Positions 6,634-13,454 of a stretch of 15,080 bases of DNA are shown one piece after another. Positions within the stretch are counted from its first letter, which is position 1. Every line of letters begins with the position of its first letter. The notes under the pieces were generated by a model. That model saw only the letters and a list, made by a program, of their open reading frames with translations, made no database searches and was not told the DNA's origin. The position numbers were made by a program, and so were the translations under genes. The DNA is taken from contig JBPCVY010000210.1 of the NCBI GenBank assembly GCA_051010055.1, forward strand, positions 1 to 15,080, in the 5' to 3' direction. This DNA comes from CAJQND01 sp051010055 (GTDB taxonomy: Bacteria > Pseudomonadota > Alphaproteobacteria > Rhizobiales > CAJQND01).

Positions 6634-8011
6634 AGGATTTTGGCCGCGTGAGGTTCTGGAACCCGATTACGGAGAGCGCACCGCCCCGTCCGGTGTTCTT
6701 GCAGCCCGTCCAGCAAAGGGCCGGGTCAAGATAGTCCGCCCGGTTCATGAACACCGTGCCGGTTTCTATTCTCGCGCCAACGTCTGCCGCCCGCCCGGCA
6801 TCGTTCGTCCATAAAGATGCGGTAAGGCCGAACTCGCTGTCGTTCATGAGCGATATTGCTTCCTCATCACCGGAGATTTTCATGATGCCGACCACCGGGC
6901 CGAAGCTTTCATCACGCATCACCCGCATGCCATGGTTCACATTGGTGAGGATTTGCGGGGCAAGGTAGGTGCCGCCATCATCTTCGGGGAAAAGCTTTCC
7001 ATCGATCAACGCTGTGGCGCCGGCGGCAATAGCCTCGGAGGTTTGCATGCGCACCTCTTCGGCAAAACGCACATTGGCCATTGGCCCAAGGGTTGTTTCT
7101 TCTTCAAGCGGGTTGCCCAGCTTGTAGCCGGAAACAATGGCTGCTGCTTTTTCAACAAACTCATCAAAAAGCGCTTCGGTCACACAGATGCGTTCAATTG
7201 CGCAGCAGCATTGGCCGGAATTGAACATGGCGCCATCAATCAAGGTATCGGCTGCTGCGTTAACATCAGCATCTTCCATCACATAGCCGGGGTCCTTGCC
7301 GCCAAGCTCCAGGCCCACACCGGTGAAAGTGCCAGCGGCAGCGCGTTCCATGACCTTGCCGCCGCCTACCGAACCGGTGAAGTTGACGAAATCAAACGCC
7401 CCGCCGGAAATGAGCGCCTCGGTTGTGGCATGGTCGAGAAACATGTTGACGAAAACAGCTTCCGGCACGCCAGCTTCTGTGAAGGCGCGAACCATGCGCT
7501 CACCGGCAAGAAGGGTTTGGGTTGCGTGTTTGAGAACCACCGCATTGCCTGCAATCAGCGCCGGGGCGACAGTGTTGATGGCAGTAAGGTAGGGGTAATT
7601 CCAGGGCGCCACCACGAACACCACCCCGTGGGGCTCGCGCAAAATGCGCCGCTCGAAGGTATCGGATGCCTCGATAACGAGGGGCTGAAGCGCGTCTTCG
7701 GCAATATCGGCCATGTAGGAGGCCCGCTCGTCAACGCCGCCGAATTCGCCGCCATAGCGGATGGGCCGGCCCATCATCCAGGCAAGTTCCGGCACCATCT
7801 CATCGGACATTTCGCCGAGGCGGGCCACGCCGGCGCGGACGAGTTTTATGCGCTCGTGAAGGGGCAGGGTGGCCCAATCATTCTGCGCTTCGCGCACCTG
7901 GCGCACGGTGGAATGGGCATCTCTTTCCGATGCGACAGGGCGCTCGGCATAAACCGACCCATCAATAGGGGAAATGCACTTCAGGGTTTTGTTCATCTCG
8001 AGTTTTGTCAC
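6611..8011 (-). CDS. NAD(P)+-dependent aldehyde dehydrogenase
   Basis: This 466-residue ALDH-superfamily enzyme oxidises an aldehyde to an acid in the cytoplasm. Visible motifs are APWNYP (135-140) for cofactor binding, the lysine in VLKHATQT (about 161), FTGSVGGGK (211-219), the general-base glutamate in LELGGKDP (E235) and the thiol site FNSGQCCCA (263-271) with catalytic C269. The C-terminal GRGGALSVIGFQNLTRPKS is also standard. Three consecutive cysteines at the active site are uncommon. The GTG at 8011 overlaps the stop of the upstream ligase gene (GTGA), indicating coupling; ATG at 7996 is an alternative five codons in. It is the last gene of the six-gene operon. Beside a GS-like ligase it would fit oxidation of a gamma-glutamyl amino-aldehyde (PuuC-like role), but the substrate cannot be read from sequence. 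Confidence 0.93.
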   Translation of the reverse strand: MTKLEMNKTLKCISPIDGSVYAERPVASERDAHSTVRQVREAQNDWATLPLHERIKLVRAGVARLGEMSDEMVPELAWMMGRPIRYGGEFGGVDERASYMADIAEDALQPLVIEASDTFERRILREPHGVVFVVAPWNYPYLTAINTVAPALIAGNAVVLKHATQTLLAGERMVRAFTEAGVPEAVFVNMFLDHATTEALISGGAFDFVNFTGSVGGGKVMERAAAGTFTGVGLELGGKDPGYVMEDADVNAAADTLIDGAMFNSGQCCCAIERICVTEALFDEFVEKAAAIVSGYKLGNPLEEETTLGPMANVRFAEEVRMQTSEAIAAGATALIDGKLFPEDDGGTYLAPQILTNVNHGMRVMRDESFGPVVGIMKISGDEEAISLMNDSEFGLTASLWTNDAGRAADVGARIETGTVFMNRADYLDPALCWTGCKNTGRGGALSVIGFQNLTRPKSYHLKKAL

Positions 8012-9375
8012 GCCCGTTCAAATCCGCGCGCAACCTCCCAGTCGGTTACCCGGCGGTCATATTCGAACTGCTCCCACCGGGCCGCATGTGCGTAGTGGTT
8101 TATCACATCATCACCCATCGCAGCGCGCAGCATCTTTGAGTTGTCAAGCACTTCGGTGGCCTCGCGAAGGGTTGAGGGTATCTCGCGAACGTCTTTGCCG
8201 CCATAAGCATCGCCAACAAATTCCGGCTCTAGCTCCAGCTTGTGCTCAATGCCCGCAATGCCGGCGGCAAGCAACCCGGCAAAGGCAAGATAGGGGTTAA
8301 GGTCAGCCCCGCCCACGCGGCATTCAACGCGCACAGCCTTGGTGTCGGCACCGCACACCCGGTAGCCTGCAGTGCGGTTATCCATTGACCAGATGGCCTT
8401 TGTGGGGGCGAACGTTCCCGCCATAAAACGCTTGTAGGAGTTGATATAGGGGGCAAGGAACAGGGTGATTTCGCTCGCATGGGTCAACAGCCCGGCCATG
8501 TAATGGCGCATGGTTTCAGACATGCCGTGGTCGGCCTTTGCATCGTAGAAAACCGGTGCGCCTTTCTTATCGATCAGCGATTGATGAATGTGGGATGAGC
8601 TGCCCGCAGCATCATAATGCCATTTGGCCATGAAGCTCACCGCACGGCCTTTGGTCCATGCGATTTCCTTGCAAGCGTTCTTGATGATGGAATGGCGGTC
8701 AGCCATGGTGAGGGCATCGGTGTAGCGCACGTTGATTTCTTCCTGGCCGGCGCTTGCCTCGCCCTTCGAATTTTCAACGGGAACATCTGCACCCTCAAGA
8801 CCATTGCGGATGGCGCGCATAACATCTTCTTCCTTGGTCGTCTGGAAGATGTGATAGTCCTCATTATAGGCGCTTATAGGGGTGATATTCCGGTGGCCAA
8901 GATCCTGGGCTTCCTCATAACTTTCCTGGAACAAGAAAAATTCCAACTCCGAGGCCATCATCGCGCTCAGGCCCATTTCTTCAAGCCGGGCAATCTGTTT
9001 CTTGAGCACCGCACGCGGAGAGTGGGGAACTTCGGCATGGGTGTGATGGTCAAGCACGTCACATAAAACCAGGGCGGTACCTTCAAGCCAGGGAACCCTG
9101 CGCAGCGTGGAAAGGTCGGGCTTCATGGTGTAATCGCCATAGCCGGATTCCCAGCTTGTCGATTTGTAGCCCTCCACCGTTTCCATCTCCATGTCGGTGG
9201 CGATGAGATAGTTGCAGCTATGGGTCTCTTCATGGGCGCTATCAACAAAGTATTCCGCCTGGAACCGCTTGCCCATAAGCCGGCCCTGCATGTCGGTTTG
9301 GGCTGCAACAACGGTGTCGATTTCACCGGCCGCCACTTCTTGCTTGAGTTCGTCGAGGGTCAGTTTTCCCGCCAT
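8008..9375 (-). CDS. Glutamine synthetase-family gamma-glutamyl amide ligase (PuuA/IpuC-like)
   Basis: This 455-residue member of the glutamine synthetase catalytic fold ATP-dependently joins the gamma-carboxyl of glutamate to ammonia or an amine. It has metal/glutamate sites SELEFFLF (142-149) and AGQEEINV (209-216). The nucleotide loop is AGSSSHIHQS (257-266), not the GNGxH form of canonical enzymes. Also present are NSYKR (312-316), DNRTAGYR (332-339) and VECRVGGADLNPYLAFAG (350-367). The adenylylation-tyrosine region of housekeeping GlnA is not recognisable, and the gene sits in a transporter/ALDH operon. It is therefore probably a specialised amine ligase rather than nitrogen-assimilating GS. 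The ATG is preceded by GGAAGA. It is followed by ALDH with a 4-bp overlap and preceded by dctP across a hairpin. The amine substrate (polyamine, alkanolamine or other) is unknown. Confidence 0.87.
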   Translation of the reverse strand: MAGKLTLDELKQEVAAGEIDTVVAAQTDMQGRLMGKRFQAEYFVDSAHEETHSCNYLIATDMEMETVEGYKSTSWESGYGDYTMKPDLSTLRRVPWLEGTALVLCDVLDHHTHAEVPHSPRAVLKKQIARLEEMGLSAMMASELEFFLFQESYEEAQDLGHRNITPISAYNEDYHIFQTTKEEDVMRAIRNGLEGADVPVENSKGEASAGQEEINVRYTDALTMADRHSIIKNACKEIAWTKGRAVSFMAKWHYDAAGSSSHIHQSLIDKKGAPVFYDAKADHGMSETMRHYMAGLLTHASEITLFLAPYINSYKRFMAGTFAPTKAIWSMDNRTAGYRVCGADTKAVRVECRVGGADLNPYLAFAGLLAAGIAGIEHKLELEPEFVGDAYGGKDVREIPSTLREATEVLDNSKMLRAAMGDDVINHYAHAARWEQFEYDRRVTDWEVARGFERA

Positions 9376-9408
9376 GGTTCTTCCATTCAGGTAGATGAAT
9401 AAAGCGAA

Positions 9409-9433
9409 ACTCCCCGGGATGTCCCCGGGGAGT
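9409..9433 (-). terminator. Strong intercistronic hairpin between dctP and ligase gene
   Basis: ACTCCCCGGG and CCCGGGGAGT form a perfect 10-bp stem with a 5-nt loop, 23 bp after the dctP stop. On the transcribed minus strand it is followed by TTTCGCTTTATT, a broken T-tract; on the plus strand by GACTTTTTG. It should act as a partial terminator or 3' stabiliser that lowers ligase/ALDH message relative to the binding protein. Confidence 0.7.
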
Positions 9434-9456
9434 GACTTTTTGTGTTTGGATGCGCT

Positions 9457-10500
9457 TTAGCGGTAAGGCGAGCCGGCCTTGTTCATGGTGGCGTTGTATT
9501 TCTTGAGGATTTCCACCACTTTTGCCGATCGCGGGCTTTTCGCTGAGATTTCTTCCCAGAACTTAGTTGCCGCTTGTTCCACCTGACCCCACTCCTCTGC
9601 AGGAATGGATGTCAGCTCAAGCTTGGTGCCTTCGGTACGCAGCTTTGCTTCACCGCCCCAATACCAGTGCTGGCGGTAATAGTGCGAGCTGTCCATGCAA
9701 AGGCGGAACAGTTCTTGAAGATGCGGCGGCACCGCGTTCCATTTTTCGGAGTTGGCGAAGAACGAGCCAATCCACGCCCCGGTAATGTTGTTGGTGAGGA
9801 AGTACTTGGTCACATCCGCCCAGCCAACGGTGTAGTCTTCGGTAATGCCCGACCAGGCCATGCCGTCAAGCTCACCGGTTTGCACCGCCACTTCGGCATC
9901 CTCATAGGGGATTTCCACGGGAATAACGCCGAATTGGGACAGGAACTTACCGGCGGTCGGGAACGTGTAGACACGAAGGCCCTTAAGGTCGGCAAGGCTG
10001 CGTACTGGCTTTTTGGTGTTGAAGTGGCATGGGTCCCAAGAACCGGCGCTCAACCAGGCAACGTTATCGATCTCGCTATAGGCTTCTTCCCAGATCTCCT
10101 TCAAACCGTATTGATTGAAGAGCACCGGGACATCGAGGCTGTGGCGTGTGGCAAACGGGAAGTAGCCACCGAACACAGAAACGTCGACCGGTGCGGACAT
10201 GGAATCCTCATCACTTTGCACCGCATCGATCGTGCCTTTTTGCATGGCGCGGAACAGCTCTCCCGTCGGCACCAGCTGGTCGGCGGTGTAAAGCTCAATG
10301 ACCATTTCGCCATTGGCGACTTTGTTGAAGGAATCGATGGCCGGTTTCACGACATGCTCAGCCAGTGCGGCGCCGGCATAGGTCTGCAACCGCCATTTGA
10401 TGGCGCTTTGGCCATGTACAGCCGGAGCGGCGAGTGTTGCTGTGCCCATTGCGGCGGAAGCTGCGCCTGCCTTTTTGATAAAATCGCGTCTGTTCGTCAT
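9457..10500 (-). CDS. dctP: TRAP transporter solute-binding protein, DctP family, with Tat signal
   Basis: This 347-residue periplasmic receptor carries a twin-arginine export signal (TNRRDFIKKAG, then an Ala-rich core, with likely cleavage near VHGQ at 27-31). It should therefore be exported folded. Mature-domain blocks are TYAGAALAEHVVKPAIDSFN near the start, GTIDAVQ, LKGLRVYTFPTAG with the conserved carboxylate-clamp-type arginine, VEIPYEDAEVAVQTGELDGM and the C-terminal helix region. Length and order fit DctP. GGGAGGGA lies about 8 bp before the ATG, the best ribosome-binding site in the operon. The gene follows dctQM instead of leading them, with a 133-bp leader of its own. The family binds small carboxylates such as dicarboxylates, keto acids or ectoine; the ligand here is unknown. 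Neighbouring ligase and ALDH suggest a nitrogen-containing acid. Confidence 0.93.
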   Translation of the reverse strand: MTNRRDFIKKAGAASAAMGTATLAAPAVHGQSAIKWRLQTYAGAALAEHVVKPAIDSFNKVANGEMVIELYTADQLVPTGELFRAMQKGTIDAVQSDEDSMSAPVDVSVFGGYFPFATRHSLDVPVLFNQYGLKEIWEEAYSEIDNVAWLSAGSWDPCHFNTKKPVRSLADLKGLRVYTFPTAGKFLSQFGVIPVEIPYEDAEVAVQTGELDGMAWSGITEDYTVGWADVTKYFLTNNITGAWIGSFFANSEKWNAVPPHLQELFRLCMDSSHYYRQHWYWGGEAKLRTEGTKLELTSIPAEEWGQVEQAATKFWEEISAKSPRSAKVVEILKKYNATMNKAGSPYR

Positions 10501-10633
10501 TTAACGTCCCTCCCATTGGTTTTTTGACAATTTCGACTGATCCACTTTTTACGTCTCTCAGCAGCCAACTTTGCAGATCAGTGTCTCTGAAAAGCTGCCA
10601 GATCTTTTTTGTTTTCTATCTCCTCATTTGCGT
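10501..10633 (-). promoter_or_regulatory. Leader between dctM and dctP with possible secondary structure
   Basis: This is the longest gap inside the operon (133 bp). It holds a perfect 7-bp inverted repeat ACTGATC (10536-10542) / GATCAGT (10576-10582) and two near-repeats starting GTCTCT. The strong GGGAGGGA site for dctP lies at its downstream end. No clear promoter or open frame is seen. It may be an RNA processing or stability region. Confidence 0.3.
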
Positions 10634-11956
10634 TCAACGAATGCTGACTTGTTCCGGCAGCCACAATGCGAGCTGCGGAAAGATCATGACCAGCGCCAGG
10701 CCGATCATCATGATGAAAACGAACGGCGTCACCGACCGGTAAATATCGCCGAGATTGATTTCCGGAGGCGCCATGGCCTTCATCAAAAAAAGATTGTAGC
10801 CGAATGGCGGCGTCATGTACGCGATCTGGCAGGTGATGGTGTAGAGAACGCCATACGAGATGAGATCAAACCCGAGATGGCCGACCAGCGGAACATATAG
10901 CGGGGCAACAATCACCAGCATTGCCGTATCATCAAGAAACATGCCCATCAAAATAAATGACAGCTGCATCATGATGAGTACGGTCCAGGGATCAAGGCCA
11001 AGCTGGCTCAGGAAAAATGTCTCAATTGCCCGCACTGCGCCAAGCCCGTCAAACACCGCCCCAAAGGCAAGTGCCGCCAGAATGATCCACATGAACATAC
11101 AGGAAATGCCCAGGGTCTTTTCAACGGCGGTGTGAAGGATGGACCATGTGAGCTTGCGCCGGAAAATAGCCGCTAGCAAAGAGGCAACCGCGCCAACTGC
11201 AGCACTTTCTACAAGGCTGGTTTTGCCCATCAGGAAAAGCCCGGTCATCGAAACGAAGATGAACAGCGGAATGATGCCCGCGCTCAGGAGCCTGAGTTTT
11301 TCGGCCCATCCCACATCGCGTTCTTTCTTGGTAAGCGAGGGGCCGAGATGGGGCTGGAAGTAACAGCGAATGGCAATGTAGAGAATGAACAGGCCGGCCA
11401 TCATGAGCCCCGGCACTGCGCCTGCCAGCCAAAGCTTGCCGACGGGCTGGCGCGCAATCATACCATAGAGAACCAGCACGACGCTTGGCGGCACAAGAAT
11501 GCCCAGGGATGAACCGGCCTGGATAACACCGGTCACCATTATCTTGTCGTAGCCGCGGCGCAAAAGCTCCGGCAGGGCAATGCTGGCGCCAATTGCCATT
11601 CCAGCAACGCTAAGGCCGTTCATCGCCGAAATAATGACCATCAGGCCGATGGTGCCGATGGCAAGCCCGCCGTTCAGCCCGCCCATCCAGACATGGAACA
11701 TCCGGTAAAGGTCTTCGGCAATTCCCGATTCCGAAAGGATATAGCCCATGAAAACGAACAGGGGCAACGTGAGCAGCGGATACCACTTCATCACTTTCAT
11801 ATTGGCGCTGAATGCGATTTCCGCCCCGCCATCACCCCACAGAAACAGTGCGAAAATTACGGCCACAAACCCAATGGCTCCGAACACCCGTTGACCGGTA
11901 ATCAGCATTACCATCATGGTGGAGAACATCAATATGGCGATAAGTTCATAGCTCAT
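10634..11956 (-). CDS. dctM: TRAP transporter large permease subunit, DctM family
   Basis: This 440-residue integral membrane protein, typical DctM size, has about a dozen hydrophobic segments. Characteristic blocks are PLFVFMGYILSESGIAEDLY, GGLNGGLAIGTIGLMVIISAMNGLSVA (split over about 91-118), PELLRRGYDK, SSLGILVPPSVVLVLYG, GMFLDDTAMLVIVAPL and TPPFGYNLFLMK. It forms the sodium-coupled channel that moves the solute delivered by DctP. Its ATG overlaps the stop of dctQ (ATGA at 11953-11956 on the minus strand), so Q and M are translationally coupled. The C-terminus is complete and ends in TGA, with 133 bp before dctP. No truncation or missing block was seen. Confidence 0.96.
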   Translation of the reverse strand: MSYELIAILMFSTMMVMLITGQRVFGAIGFVAVIFALFLWGDGGAEIAFSANMKVMKWYPLLTLPLFVFMGYILSESGIAEDLYRMFHVWMGGLNGGLAIGTIGLMVIISAMNGLSVAGMAIGASIALPELLRRGYDKIMVTGVIQAGSSLGILVPPSVVLVLYGMIARQPVGKLWLAGAVPGLMMAGLFILYIAIRCYFQPHLGPSLTKKERDVGWAEKLRLLSAGIIPLFIFVSMTGLFLMGKTSLVESAAVGAVASLLAAIFRRKLTWSILHTAVEKTLGISCMFMWIILAALAFGAVFDGLGAVRAIETFFLSQLGLDPWTVLIMMQLSFILMGMFLDDTAMLVIVAPLYVPLVGHLGFDLISYGVLYTITCQIAYMTPPFGYNLFLMKAMAPPEINLGDIYRSVTPFVFIMMIGLALVMIFPQLALWLPEQVSIR

Positions 11957-12480
11957 GTGATGTCTCTGCCGGTTGCGATTGCCAGGTTCTTGAAAAAGCT
12001 CGAGATGGCCTGCAGCAATGTGAGAAAAATGCCGATATCCATAATGATTTTCACCGGTGCCATTTTCGGGGCCCAGATTGAGCGGCTTTCCTCGCCATAC
12101 TCAATGGCGTAGACCGTGCTCGAAATGCCTCCATACATCAGCAAGATCAGGAAGAAGATGAGAAACGTGGTTGTGACCGTATCGACGCGGGCCTGGGTCA
12201 GTTCCGACCAGCGGCTGTAGACCAAATCCATCCGCACGTGAGATCCCATCTGGATGGAATAACCACCCCCCAGAAGATAGTAGGAAACCATGGTGAACTG
12301 GGCCATTTCCAGGGTCCAGAGAGCCGGATGGAAGAATGTTTTCGAGATTGAGGAGTAGAGCAAGATACCGACCATGGCGAAGATCAGGTACATGGCGAAC
12401 TTGCCGACAAACTTGTTCACCTTGTCGACATAGTGAACATAGGTTTTGATGGCGTTCGGCATTTGCGTTCCGCTACCCAT
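11953..12480 (-). CDS. dctQ: TRAP transporter small permease subunit, DctQ family
   Basis: This 175-residue protein has four predicted membrane helices (about 27-47, 58-78, 103-123 and 142-165). The family block QMGSHVRMDLVYSRW (77-91) sits between helices 2 and 3. DctQ holds the small four-helix domain of the TRAP permease and pairs with DctM. The ATG at 12480 lies 2 bp after the stop of the NFGase-family gene, so coupling is likely, and a second ATG at 12462 is possible. Sequence before the start (GGGATAGTC) is a weak ribosome-binding site, in keeping with re-initiation. Length is normal for the family. Confidence 0.93.
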   Translation of the reverse strand: MGSGTQMPNAIKTYVHYVDKVNKFVGKFAMYLIFAMVGILLYSSISKTFFHPALWTLEMAQFTMVSYYLLGGGYSIQMGSHVRMDLVYSRWSELTQARVDTVTTTFLIFFLILLMYGGISSTVYAIEYGEESRSIWAPKMAPVKIIMDIGIFLTLLQAISSFFKNLAIATGRDIT

Positions 12481-12482
12481 GA

Positions 12483-13295
12483 CTATCCCGTCTCAACTTG
12501 TTCTATGCCGGATAAACGCCCTAAGCGGGCTAAGGCGCGTTCAACTCCGTCCCCAAGCCAGTCGGCCATGGCCGTTTCAGCGTTTTCATCGGCAATGAGG
12601 TTATTGCGGATTTCCAGCATAACATTCGCAAGCCCCCGCGAAATCCCATGTTCAATAAGCGTGTGGGTGACACCATCTTCCGGGCCGTAGGGTTCGTTCC
12701 GGCGCACCACATAGCGTTCATCGGCTGCGAGTTCCTGTATCAGGGCATCTGCTAGCCGGGCATCCTCGTCATGGAGAACGCCCACTTCAACCTCACGGCT
12801 CCTGCCAAAATAAACCGGCGCAAATGAGTGCACCGTAACAAGCAAAGGCTTGCGTCCGCGCGCGGATTTTTCCGCCGCAACGGCAGCTATCGCATCGTGA
12901 AACGGAAGGTAGTATCGCGCAAGGCGTCGGCGCCGTTCGTCAGCGCTTAAATCCGCATTGCCCGGTATCTCGTAAATTTCAGATTTTTCGGGAATTGCAT
13001 CATGCGCGCCCGCAATGCGGTTGCAATCATAAACCAGCCTTGAAATGCGCTGGGCAATGAGTGGGGCATCGAACCGGACCGCCAAATACTTGGCCACCGC
13101 AAGCGCCCCTGGGTCCCATGCGATGTGGCTTTCGCGTGCCTTTGCGTCCAGTCCCAAGCCGTTATATTCATCAGGAATGAATGAGGAGGCATGCTCGCAG
13201 ACAATGAGCATGTTTCCAGCGCCGGCAGGATTAATCAGCTCAACGGCATCGCCGCTGCCAGCCAAGCCGGCAACTTCGTTCTCCTCCAACGCCAA
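12483..13295 (-). CDS. N-formylglutamate amidohydrolase (NFGase)-family hydrolase
   Basis: First gene of the six-gene operon, 270 residues from the chosen TTG. Diagnostic blocks are LIVCEHASSFIP, HIAWDPGA, SRLVYDCNR, LLVTVHSFAPVYFGRSRE followed by VGVLHDED, and LIEHGISRGLANVMLEIRNNLI. The family (PF05013; COG3931-like) comprises metal hydrolases; HutG cleaves N-formylglutamate to formate and glutamate in histidine breakdown, but no other hut gene is here. The C-E-H and T-V-H-S-F blocks likely bind metal and substrate carboxylate. The start is set at TTG 13295 because AGGGAGGG lies 8 bp upstream. The longer frame from TTG 13352 begins exactly on a TTGACA promoter-like box. Linked to a glutamyl ligase and ALDH, it may instead cut a gamma-glutamyl or N-acyl intermediate. 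It is divergent from the RpiR regulator. Confidence 0.87.
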   Translation of the reverse strand: MALEENEVAGLAGSGDAVELINPAGAGNMLIVCEHASSFIPDEYNGLGLDAKARESHIAWDPGALAVAKYLAVRFDAPLIAQRISRLVYDCNRIAGAHDAIPEKSEIYEIPGNADLSADERRRRLARYYLPFHDAIAAVAAEKSARGRKPLLVTVHSFAPVYFGRSREVEVGVLHDEDARLADALIQELAADERYVVRRNEPYGPEDGVTHTLIEHGISRGLANVMLEIRNNLIADENAETAMADWLGDGVERALARLGRLSGIEQVETG

Positions 13296-13303
13296 CGGTG
13301 CAA

Positions 13304-13311
13304 CCCTCCCT
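13304..13311 (-). promoter_or_regulatory. Ribosome-binding site deciding the NFGase-family start
   Basis: On the minus strand this reads AGGGAGGG, a strong anti-SD match, with 8 nt to the TTG at 13295. No comparable site precedes the upstream TTG at 13352 in the same frame. The next in-frame TTG at 13289 is a weaker alternative (14-nt spacing). Confidence 0.7.
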
Positions 13312-13321
13312 GACCTTTTCG

Positions 13322-13352
13322 CCCATACTTTCAGATTGGATTTGGTTGTCAA
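13322..13352 (-). promoter_or_regulatory. Putative promoter of the catabolic operon
   Basis: On the minus strand a perfect -35 box TTGACA lies at 13352-13347. The -10 is poor: AGTATG at 17-nt spacing or TATGGG at 19-nt spacing. A start near 13316 would leave a very short leader before the ribosome-binding site. A weak -10 under a perfect -35 is compatible with a promoter that needs activation. Confidence 0.4.
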
Positions 13353-13420
13353 GAAAGTTTGTGTAAAATTTTTTTCTCTTGATAGAAAAGTGGAAGAATA
13401 TTTTCAAAGCGGTTTATAGT
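13353..13420. promoter_or_regulatory. AT-rich divergent control region with GAAA/TTTC repeats (candidate RpiR operator)
   Basis: A markedly AT-rich stretch lies between the operon -35 box and the RpiR gene. It carries the palindrome AAAATTTT (13365-13372) between GAAA (13353-13356) and TTTC (13373-13376), and a second inverted pair GAAAA (13385-13389)/TTTTC (13401-13405) 11 nt apart. TATAGT at 13415-13420 could be a -10 for the regulator. RpiR/MurR proteins bind A/T-rich inverted repeats, often with GAAA-TTTC arms. Confidence 0.45.
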
Positions 13421-13454
13421 GGCGCGATCGTCAGTTCCCGGAGGGCGCTTCGCC

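Noticed and set aside
6932..8095. Long plus-strand open frame (387 codons) opposite the aldehyde dehydrogenase
   Set aside because: Antisense shadow in GC-rich DNA; the minus-strand protein has all ALDH motifs, whereas this frame shows no recognisable domain.
9574..10527. Plus-strand open frame (317 codons) opposite dctP
   Set aside because: Antisense to a clear DctP protein with signal peptide and family motifs; no recognisable product.
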